The notes beneath the pieces are model-generated. The model was not told the DNA's origin and did not search any database. It saw nothing but the letters and a program-made list of their open reading frames with translations. 64,000 nt of DNA, taken from assembly GCA_014773175.1 (NCBI GenBank), contig VXCM01006116.1, positions 41,683 through 105,682 of the forward strand. Reading direction: 5' to 3'. Below are positions 26,201 through 37,648 of this stretch, in pieces. This DNA is from Lucifuga dentata (Eukaryota > Chordata > Actinopteri > Ophidiiformes > Bythitidae). Every line of letters begins with the position of its first letter. Position 1 is the first letter of the stretch. The translations under genes and the position numbers were made by a program.

Positions 26201-29200
26201 AAATCAGCATCAGATATGGGTCACTTTAAAAAAAAAAAAAAAAAAAAAAAAATTAAAATAGGCCAAAAATTGGACTTGGACATGAAGAGCTGCAGTGAAT
26301 GTAGCCTTACAAACATGACCGTGAACCATCAAGACAAAATGCTCAGATCTGACTAACAAACAGGAATGCAGCGTTAAGGCCTGTAACGTGAAGCTGAACC
26401 GTGTTTTTAACGTTTGTCTGTCAGATGGCCCAGACTGCTGCCCATCCTGGATCCGGACTACGTGGCAAAGAAGATCCTCCATGCTGTCCTGACAGACCAG
26501 GTGTTCCTGCTGATGCCCCGCAGCATGTACCTCATCGCTGCCCTCAAGAAGTGAGTCTGTTTGCTTCACGCACCCCAAAACTCACACACGATAAAACTTT
26601 AATTAACGCAAAAAATTAATTTGTTTCAAACATCATGTAAACACCATGAATAGAGTGAAATCAGCATAAATTGGACTAAAATCATGCTGAGTATCGGATC
26701 TACATTATCTGACTGTAAATGGATTTATTCACTAAGTGTTATAATCAGAATCAGACACCTTCACATGCACCTGTGACTCTACTCATACTCTGATTACACA
26801 ACACGTCATGTATGTTCCAAACACAGAATCCTGTTCATTTCCTCCATGTTCACGTCTTAATGCAGTTTTGCATTAATTGCAGTATAAACGGTGCATGTAA
26901 GCGTGTGAGATGTTTGTGCTACTGAATGGTCAGGTGGTCATTCTGTGTCCGTTAGCGTGTTTTCTGCTGCTCACCAGTCCTTCATCATCCATCTTCTTCT
27001 TCCTCAAACCTGAAGAAGAGCAGCTGTTACTGCAGCTTAGTCACTGGAAAGGTTTCTCTGTGATACTCTGCTGCAGTGGGTTTTTTTTTTTTTCCATAAG
27101 AACAGCTTTCACCTGTTTGTGCTTAACTGTTAATATCTGATCAGTTATTCCTGACATAAAAACATAATTTCAAACGTTTTAGCTGAAGTGTTCCTCAGAG
27201 CAAAGTGAAAGCGTCCGCAGAGCTGTTTGTTATAGCTAGTGGTTCTGTGGCTGTCAGTGGGTGTCGCTGTTAGCATGCATGTCTTCCTGCAGGACAGTAG
27301 CTGTGTTTACATGGACCCTAATATTTCACTAATAACCAAAATAATAGGCCAATCAGAATAAAAACGCCTCATCTAGCCACCTCAATCCGGGCCGATCAGA
27401 AGGAATTTTCCATCAAGTAGAGTAGGGTAGATTAATTTCCAAGGGGAAATGTCAGTGGTGCAGCAGCAATTACAAACATACTGAGGTAGGTAAAAGACAG
27501 AACACCGATACTATACTAAATAAAACAGAACAGAAAAGAGTAAAAAAAAAAAAAAAAAAAAAACTTTAAGTATTGCTGTTAATGTTCAAATTGATTGTAA
27601 ATGTGCATTATGCATTTCCACTCAGGTAGGTAAAAGAACACCGATACTATACTAAATAAATTAGAATGAAAAAGTGTAGGAATTTAAAGACGGGATATTG
27701 TTATAAGTGTGCAAAGGAAGAGGAGAAGGAGGAGGAGGAGGAGTCTCCTCCTCTCCGACACAGAGAGGAGTCATTGTAGAGGAGGAGGAGCAGTGTGTAA
27801 ATTAAGTGTAAAAAGTGCACATTGTGTATTTCCACAGAGAGGAGTCACTAAGAGGCTGTCGCGGTGGGCAGAGAGGGGTGGTTTAAACCTTTCACGATCC
27901 GTTCAATAGGAAATTATTAGCACCTAATAACCATGTAAAGGCTTAATCTGATAGTTTCTCTCAGGTTGGAATAAATCTGTTCTTTCTTGTGCGTGTTTGG
28001 CTATGTGGGGCTAACATTAGCTGATGCTGCTGCTTAATTAGAAAGAACAGCAGAAACACAAATACTGTTTCCAGGACACCATGTGGCTCCATCTGAAAAC
28101 TTGCAGAACAAATGAATGAATGAATTTAATTTTCTCAATAACATTAGGAAAAAAAAAAACTACTACTTCTTCTTCTTCTCCTGTATTTCTGGCAGATTGG
28201 ATGCTTCACAGCAGGCGGAACCGCTTTGCACATGTTACAAAAGTTCCATTGTGATGAAGTGCTTTGGCATGTAAACACACATCTTATCACTTTATTTAGC
28301 GTCCATGTAACAGTTAAAAGTGGAATCTCTAATCAGAATGATTTCAGTCAGGTTGAAGAAATATTTGTCCGTGTAACTGCAGAAAATGTTGGATGACGTA
28401 TAAACTGCATAACTTGTTTTTTTGGACCTGTTAAGCTCGTACATGATTCGGCGAAACCTGCATCGATACTTGCCTTCTCGCCGTGTGGCACAGCTCGTCA
28501 GCCTGACGCGGCACGAAATGTTAATTAGCAGCGTGAAACGTTTGTTCACGTGTGGTGCAGCTGGAGACGACAGCTAAAATGAAAAACTGATATAAGCTGC
28601 TGATATCACCAAACTTTATCAGTTATTTGACATCAGGACAGACGGTGATGTACAGAGAGCTGGTTGTGTTTTCGTGATTATCCATGAGTCACTGACATTA
28701 CAAGCTGTGTTTGCTCAAAATATAATCAAAAATCAGCGAGGTTCTGCCTTACTCGTCCATCCTTATGTTTGGCATAAGTAGATAACATCGTAATATAATA
28801 TTAGCTTAGCGTCAGTGCAGCTGAAGGAGAAATCCCTGTCATATCCTTTTAATATTCCTGTAAGAACTGATTGTTCCAGATTAAACATAAATCCTGGAAT
28901 ACTGGTTCATTTTACATTTAATGATTTTAGAAGATACGTTCAGTCGCCTTCACACTTTTGTCCAACATTAATTAACTAAAGAAATAAAATCACCGAGCCG
29001 CTCAGACGACATCTGTCCTGTAGTCTTCATATTCAAATGATGACCGATGTCTGAAATCATTACTGACTGAATGCGTACAGCATCAGTCAGCAGTAAGTAC
29101 ATCCTGTCTGTTAGTAATAAACTCAGAGTTTTTACTTCCTGNGTACAGCATCAGTCAGCAGTAAGTACATCCTGTCTGTTAGTAATAAACTCAGAGTTTT

Positions 29201-32200
29201 TACTTCCTGTAGGTAATGTCTAGGTTGGATAGCATTTTGTACGTGTTGAGCCTTTATTGTAGCACATTGAACAATAACTGAAATTGGTAAAATACTTCAA
29301 ACAGAATTTTTACTAACTAATACTCTACATAACATAGTTTCACAGTAAGTACACCCCTGGCCAGACGCGTTAATATTTAGCAGCGTAGTTTGCAGCACAG
29401 CATGAATGCAGGAAGTCAGCAGCAGCTCTGAGAGACGTTCTGCTGCTGTGATGTCTGTCAGGTTTGAAGGTTAGATGCTGCCTCTGCTCCACTTCCTGTC
29501 TGAGCTCATTCCAGAGGTGTTCTGCTGGATTCAGGTCTGGAGATGTACTGGACCAGTCTCGTAGCTTCACCTCCTTTCTCTTTAGAAAGTCAGAAGTCTT
29601 CTTGGCACGGTGTTTAGGGTCGTCCTGCTGAAATCTTGAGCTCNTCTCTTTAGAAAGTCAGAAGTCTTCTTGGCACGGTGTTTAGGGTCGTCCTGCTGAA
29701 ATCTTGAGCTCGTCCCAGCCTTCTCAGAGAAGAGCATCTTCTCTTCCAGTATTTGACAGTAACTATCAGCATTCATGATTCCATCTACGCTGTAATTCCA
29801 GATGTTGTTTTAACTCAAAGAAATTACTTAATTGTGCCCAATATATTCAATATATGACCTAATGATTTTGAGTTAGTTGTACTTTTTGGATACTTTTTTA
29901 TTCAGTTAGAGTTTTTGAGTTGAATCAACTTATGTCAGTTTAGTTTTGCCCATTGCTATGAAGCACAAACTTATTGCTGAAAACAGAATCTTGGTGATTG
30001 AGGGGTGGCACAGTGGCTCAGTGGTTAGCTCTGTCGCCTCACAGCAAGAAGGTCCTGGGTTCAAGGCCAACCGGTTCCTTTCTGTGTGGAGTTTGCATCT
30101 TCTTCCCGTGTTGAACATATACTTTGTTTGTTCAACAATGCATAACTTAACTTTTTTAGGGCAACAAGTTACCCTGCTTTTTTTTTTTANTTTGTTTGTT
30201 CAACAATGCATAACTTAACTTTTTTAGGGCAACAAGTTACCCTGCTTTTTTTTTTTAAGTTAAATGAACTTATCAGGGCTTACAGTGTATGAACTGCAGC
30301 TCTCCACCCCTGACGAGCTCATGCAACCCCGTACCATGAGGCTCCACCTCCAGGCTAACAGTGGTACCAAGCACTCTTCTTTGTAGGCTTCTCCTGGACG
30401 CCGCCAAAGTCTCTGCGCGCTGTCAGAGCCAAAAACAGCTTTATCTTGGTCTCATCAGAAGGTTCAGGCTTTGTCCTTGTGTAGCAGCAAACTTCTGACT
30501 TCCTCGTGTCGCTGCGTGAGTAACAGCTTTGGATGAGGTATGTGTCCATGGAGCTCTGACCTGTCCATGTTCTCCTGCTGTAGCTGAGAAACTCTGATGC
30601 AGCTTCAGCTAGCTGGGAGGCATCATGCGTCTGCCCTTCAGTGCTAGCTTAGCAACATACTAACAGCTCTCTGTGACATCTCTGAGCTGCACCTGCTCGC
30701 CAGACTGTCTCTCCTCCATCCATTTTGCAAATGCCGCCAGTGCGCTGACCAATCAGGAGAAGGCATGCACAGGAGCAAACCCAGGGGTGTGACACCTAGT
30801 TCATTCATTAAACCACACAGAAAGATCCACACAAACAGAGCACAAGAAAAACAATGGCAGGCAAAATCTCACAAAATCTGGCAGGCTGTTTAGCTGTTAG
30901 CATAGGCCAAGGCCAGCTAGAAGGCTCTGACGTGTAAAAGAATACGCCCAATATGGCAAACTCTAAATCTGATTGGTTAAAGAATATGACAATCAACAAC
31001 ATCGTCCCATTTGCTTGAATAGCAGAGGGGATTCACTGGAGATTCTGAAGGCCTCAGGCTAGATTTTTTTTACCCGGAGACAGTGGAAAATCTGATTGGA
31101 TAAAAGCTCTAATTTATATGAGCTGCACTGGAAGCAGCGAAACTGAGGGAGAGAGTAGCGATGAAATGACGTTAATAATAAATTGATGGGAATGAACTTT
31201 GTAAAATACAGCACAGCTTNNNNNNNNNNNNNNNNNNNNNNNNNNNNNNNNNNNNNNNNNNNNNNNNNNNNNNNNNNNNNNNNNNNNNNNNNNNNNNNNN
31301 NNNNNNNNNNNCCCCCCCCCCCCCCCACTACAAACACCCTTTATCCACTCAGATTATAAGTTATATAGTATAAACAGTGAGGAGAAAAGGTAATCAGAGA
31401 TATCAAACTCCACCAACAACATGATGTCTACTGCACGACAAAACACAAAAATAGCGAGTGTGTCACAGGAAAAATACACCAACCAACACTCCATAGTCAT
31501 AAATATTAATCTTGGACCAAACCTGTAGCTTCACAATATAAATACAATATATACATGAGATTATAGTATAGAAGCAGAATAGCAAACATCCCATTGTTGT
31601 CAGTCAGTAATGGACAGGATTTACTGTGGGAAGCTGCAGGCTGCAGTACTACATTCAGACAACAGGGGGAGACGACGCTGACGGGCCAGATGACTAACTA
31701 TTACAGAAATGTTTGATGCCAAACTCCTCATTTAAACCATTTGGTGACTCAGTATTTAATGTGAATCTTCAAAAGGTTTCCTGTTGGAGGAGTTTTCTTT
31801 CCTGGAGGCTTTTTAACTTGCTGATGGAGCTGATGGAGCTTCCAGCCTNTGTTGGAGGAGTTTTCTTTCCTGGAGGCTTTTTAACTTGCTGATGGAGCTG
31901 ATGGAGCTTCCAGCCTGTATGAAATGATGCTGTGGAGCTGCGTTCCCACCTGTTCTGATGTTACTGTGATGCTGATGCAGCTACAAGGAGTCTGCATGTT
32001 TGTCCGACATACATCAGCCCACAAGGACAGAGAATGAGGTAGACCTCCAGCTGATGAGATTTTGAAGCCTGTATGTGTGTTGCTAAAAGATTTGCACTGT
32101 CTGAACGTGCATTGAGCATGACATTTAGAGTTTCCAGCAGGCAGAGTTAAGAAGTCAGAAAATGGACGAGACGGTGAGACATATCAGACTTAACCAGGAG

Positions 32201-35200
32201 GTTTTTACAGTGTCTAAATATCAGTTTGGGAGGTTCTTTAAATGTCTAAGCTTTAGGTCTGTTTCAGTGATGTGTCAGTGTTTGTGAATGATCTTATGAA
32301 AGTGAAAACCCAGTGGTGTATATTTTGTACAGCATCAGAGATATCTGTTTTTTGGGCTCTGAGGCACTTTGTGTCACGTTATTAAAACGTTCATCCTCCC
32401 TTTACTTTCCTCTGTTTCAGATCTGTATGTTAGAGGAAATGTCAGCACAGAAATCCTGCAGCTCTGCTGAACCGGCTGATGTGTGATTCCGACTTTTTCT
32501 GTCATATAGGATAAACAGCTCAGGAGTTATAGAGCTTTATAAGCTAAAAGCTTTCGTGCCCGGTAGGATTGTATAGATGTAAAAATGGTTCTTATAATAT
32601 GATGGTTGGATTATCCTTGTCAGAGTAAAAAAAGTTGTATGCCAACAAGTGAAGGTATTTAAGTATATATAGATTTCTATGCAAAGCACAGAAATCAGCT
32701 GTTTGTTTTTTTTTTTTGTTTGTTTTACTCCACCTTCTTGACGGTCCCTAACCACAGTGCACTTTTCCTCATGCAAAGCTGAAGTGACAGCATTGTGAAC
32801 GTATTCTTAATGAAATACACCAACAGAAATGGTGAATATGTGTTGGATTATTCCGTGTCCTGTCGGCAGAGATTAGACGAGACGCTGCTGTTACATGTGG
32901 CATTGATAAAACAGACTTCACCTGATCAAAAATATTGGTAGGGACAATTCAGTTTAGATTTGGATACGGTCCGCGCCTAAGGAGTGAGTGAGTGCGTGCA
33001 CCATAAATGATTGTGGTAATAGTGCAGCTTGACCATGTGGCTGCCCCTCCCCCACTTTCCACCCTCAGCATTGTCTGATTTGGCTGACATGGACTACAGA
33101 CTGGCTACAGACTGACATGGAGAGCGAGGATGATGCAGGATGAATCATTCCTAAAGCTGAAGCAGCATCAGGTCGCTGCTTCACTCTGTCCACCAAACAT
33201 CCAGCTGATCTGAAGCTGATCACCATGGCCAGAAAGGCGAAGATGCTGAAGGATAAATAAGTGGATAAGTTGCTGCATGTTGAATTTATCTGTAGTGTTT
33301 GATGGAGTCAGGGCCGCTGACAAGGGGGCCAGATGTCCTGCCCTGGACCAAGGGGGGCCCAAGAGAGCTCTCTTACTGTCAAATAATTTGCTAGGATATT
33401 TTGCCAAATATGGTCATTTGTGAAAACTTTCTTTAGCATATGGGAGTCAAATAAAAGCTGTAAGTTGCATTTCCGTATTTTTCTAAAATCATTTAATGTT
33501 CCTGTTAGGAGGGAAATGGTTTGGTTCGCCGCGCACGGCAAAGTCAAACGTTTCCGTCTCTGCTGCCTGTAAACTCGCAAAATGAGCATCAGCAAAAGTC
33601 AGTTGCTCAGAAAAGAGAAAAAGGAAGAAGAGAAATGAGAGCAGAGGTGCTGAGGACTTCATGGCCGTTATTTAAAAACAAAAAAAAAAATAGATGCTGG
33701 AGAGGAAGATGCAGCTTCAACACGTAAGCCTACGACCACGCTCAGAACGGGTAGGAGCTCAAATATGGAATAAATTTGTGATCTTTGTGTTCTGGTCCTG
33801 AAAAATGTCCCATGATTAGGTTTTGTCACCGTTACTCCATTTTAAAGAAATAATCCCTGTGGACCGGTATCTATATGAGTAAATGCTCTAATAGTGGCGG
33901 GTCCTTATTTTTCTTTCTTTTTTTTTTTTAACCAGGCCTTTATTCCAGCCAGGTCATTATTTCTAATTGTAAAATATATGTAACCTCCATGCTTCTCACC
34001 AAAGTTTCCCTCTGCTGTGTTATAGTTAATTACTTTCTTTAGTTTTCCTTTAAAACTCTGCTGAAGTCCAATGAAAATGTGCTGGTTGTGTTACTGTGGT
34101 TACCAAGCAGCCAGCAGCCTAGCGACCATTTTCAACTAGATCTGAGTGTTGTTTGCTTTTTCTTTGCACTTTTATTGCCAAATCGCCATGTTAAACTTTT
34201 GTTGGAATCTTCTATTGCATGGGTTGGTGGGCGGGGGGGGGGGNGGGGGGACTTGGTTATTGCTTTTGTCCCAGGCAAGATACATGGCGTGCCCCTGGAT
34301 GGAGTACAAACACAAGAAAGGAAAGCCTGTGAAATGAGAGAGATAAATCAGCTGCTGTGTGTGTGTGGCTTCTAACACACCTGTCAGTTTATCATCCACA
34401 GCGTGTGGAAATGTCTGGAGTCTGATGAAAGCTTTAGGCTGTTTCACGGAGACGTGGTTTTGTCCGTTTAAATCAGACGTGTGTTTCGGCCTTCGTAGCG
34501 TTTGTCACAGCAGTCGCCCTGCAGACAGAAAACCACAGCCAGACCTTTACAGGAGCTGGTCTGCTTCCAAACACGCTCAGAGCAGCAACATGTCTGATCT
34601 GAACATGATCCTCACTACTGCTGAACCTACTCCACATCTGACTATTGATTGATTAGCAGCAGAGGTGTGTGTGTGTGTTTAACATTAAGTAAACACCTCT
34701 GATGATCAAATCAAATGGATGCTGTTAAAGGTGGAAACACGTCAATCTCAGCTAACACATGTTCAGATGAACATGTGTTCAGGTTAGCGTGTGTTTGTAT
34801 GTTGTCAGCATGTTGCTCCATTCTCCTGTTCAGCGTGTGAAGGCAGCACGTCTTCTTCACATCATGTGGAGCAGCATGTGGTTTTCCACACGTTGTCTCT
34901 ACATCAGATTCAGCTTCTGCTGTCATAGTTTTCTTCTTCATGGATCAGATGATGCTATGACTAGGAAAGGATCCACATTCATCTTTGTTACTCTGATTTA
35001 CTTTGACACCATAGAAACTACTTCCTGTTTGGAGTTTCTTTCTGACCAATGAGCAGAGAGAGTGCTGTCACGTGACTTTTGCTGATATATTTTGGTTTGA
35101 TTGGCTGTTTTTCTGTGTGAAACTGAACCAAACCAACAATATAGTCCCTGATTCAGACCAGAGCAAACAATCTGCAGATCTGATTCAGACCAGAACAAAC

Positions 35201-37617
35201 GATCTACAGATCTGATTCAGACCAGAACAAATGATCTGCAGATCTGAATATGACCTTCATGTGCAAACAGGACAGATTTTTCCCAAATCAAAATATCCAT
35301 CACTCTGCTATCTGAAAATGAAATGTTGGATTTCAGGAACTTGAAACCAGAAGGTGTCTGCTCTGTTAATGATTGGTCACCATCCAGCTCGTCCATTTAA
35401 CTTCTCCAAACATGCAGCCGTGTTTTTGGTTTCACTTCCAGAACACGAGTGGATGGTTTCTGCTTTTTAATCTCGGCACAGTTTCAGCTGATAATGACAC
35501 ATTTGCTTTACAGCTCTGTTTGTATTCAGCTGGTTAAACATCTTAACATGTCATTGTCACCATGGTTACCTTTTTGCTAATGGTTTTTCTTTCACAACTG
35601 TTTTGAAGGAAAGTGAATCACTTTTACTCAGTCACAACTGTCTGAAAACCATGGAATGTAAAGAGAGAGAGAGAGAGAGAGAGAGAATCGAGACAAGATG
35701 ATTTTGCTAAAAACAGCAAAGGCAAACTGCTAAACGGCTTTTATTTAGCTGTTTAGGTGGACAGGTGATGTGGATGTGGTTTAAGTGTGGATGAGGTGTG
35801 GATGAGGTATGGTTGAGGCTTGGCTGAGGCGTGTTTGAGGCGTGGTTGAAGCGTGTTTGCTCTCCTGATCTTAAGTTAACATCTGAACATTAAATCTTTG
35901 CCATTTAAATCTACAGATACAGGTAAGTTGGCTACAGATGTTGAACAGCTAAAAAGTTTCATTAAATGACATAAATTCAGTTGTGATTTTTGCGTGTTCA
36001 GGAGATGATTTGCTCAGATCAGGATTACATACATGTTGCTGTTTACATGTCATGTAATGTACAATGAATTCAGACAGTATTCAGGCTGCTTCACTTTTTT
36101 CACATTTAGGTATGTTGCAGCCTGATGCTGAAATTGTTTAAATGAATTTTTCTCCTCATCAAAGCAAAAACATGATTTTAGAAATGTGTGCATATGTATT
36201 ATCACTAAAAAGTGAAGTATGATATAGACAGCAGTTCTCAGATCTGGACTTTTCCTGGATTTGGGGATTTCTTGTCGTTCTTCTCTGCAGATCCTCTTAG
36301 GTTGGACGGAGGCATGGCTGGGTTCAGGTCCCTCAACTGCCTTTGCTGTGTGTTTGGGGTGGTGGTCCTGTTGGAGCAGGTTTTCAGGAGTTCTCTGTGC
36401 TGAGCAGCAGCCACAAACGCTTCATCAGACAGAATCCACTTTCTCTGTGCCTTTCTACAAACTCGGAGTGTCTCTCCACGCTGCCGTAAAGCTCACATCA
36501 TGCAGTGCTGCAGCCAGGACTTTCCTTCTGGAAGTTTCTCCAGCAGCTTCTCTGGAGCTCAGCCCGCTCGATCCGTTCGGCTGGGCGGCCGGAGGAAGAG
36601 TTGGGTTGTTCCAAACTTCTTCCCTCTTCACTCTTTGGAACCTTGTTTCTGTAGCTTTCTGCTGATCTGAGCCTTGACGCCGTCCTCTCCAACCTCTGCA
36701 CCAACTCCTCCACCTCACCAGGTGGTTCTGATACAGACTGTGGACCTTAGACAGGTGTGATCTACTGAATTTAGCACAGGTGGGCTCCAAACCAGATGCA
36801 GAAACGCTCAACGGGATGCAGAAAGTTGAATACATTTCCAAAAAGTCTGAAAATCCTGTCATTTTTGTCATATTTCAGACTGATTGATTGCTTGACTAAA
36901 GTCTCTTTATAATAAAGGTGTTGAGCTGTCTGTGCTGCAGGTAGCAACAGGAAGTGGTTCTCTACCTGCAGCAGGTGTCTCTGCTTTCTGCTCTGGTTGA
37001 TGTGATCAGGACGTGACCATGCTGTCTCTACAGGACATTGTGCTGCTGCATGTTTTTTGTGTGTTGTTTTGAGTTCTGTGTTGTTGTGTGTTATGTGCTG
37101 TTGCTTGTGTTGTATATTATGTTGTGTGTTTCTATGTGTTGTGTGTTTGAAGCTCAGGTGTCTGTTGGAGGGACTTTATTAAAGGTCATTAGTCTTTATA
37201 ATTGTGGTGTGTGTGTGTGTGGGGGGGGGGAATCCTCTGCTGTGCTGTGATTGGTCGGACCAAGCGGCCGCTGTGTTTTGTTCTTGTTCATAAAAAGCAA
37301 AAACAGTCAAGGAATGAAAAAAAAAAAGATTTTGAAGCGTTTTTGTGTCTTTGGGCTGGTTTTCTCCTGGACAGGCGAGTGGCAGTGAGAGTCTGAGCGC
37401 TGCTGGTGAAAGGAATTGTGGGTAAAGTAGGAGACTGTCTCTTTTCAGTCTCTGTCACAGGAAGTGTAGTACTTGTACTTCCTGTCAGTGCAGGAAGTTG
37501 TTGTTTGTTCGTTCTCATGAACACGTTAGCATGTGCCAGACTTCTTGTTAACATGCTGTGCGCTGACTTCATGGTCTTTCCTGTCAGAGATGATGAAGAG
37601 CATGGACAGGCTGATGG

Positions 37618-37648
<31 letters not shown>

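Larger units (their letters stand above)
29341..30600 (-). mobile_element. Tc1-like transposon remnant, third family, split by nested elements
   Basis: The minus strand reads [13 protein letters not shown], [15 protein letters not shown] and [10 protein letters not shown] near 30330-30440, then after a nested insertion [20 protein letters not shown] (29776) and [16 protein letters not shown], then [20 protein letters not shown] (29550). The [11 protein letters not shown] motif includes the last catalytic Glu of DD34E enzymes. The left end begins ACAGTAAGTACACCCCTGG. No matching right terminus was found. The n at 29644 repeats its flank. Confidence 0.75.

Noticed and set aside
26401..26619. 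72-codon frame starting [17 protein letters not shown]
   Set aside because: Wrong frame over sdr16c5 exon 5; the spliced frame matches the family.
30005..30110. Functional tRNA gene
   Set aside because: A and B boxes are present but no complete cloverleaf; the surrounding sequence is repeat.
34200..34260. Possible G-quadruplex at a G-run
   Set aside because: It contains a contig join (n at 34244); run length is not trustworthy. The same holds at 40600-40623.
36261..36871. 134- and 138-codon frames
   Set aside because: They overlap a deleted Tc1-like element and show no independent family features.
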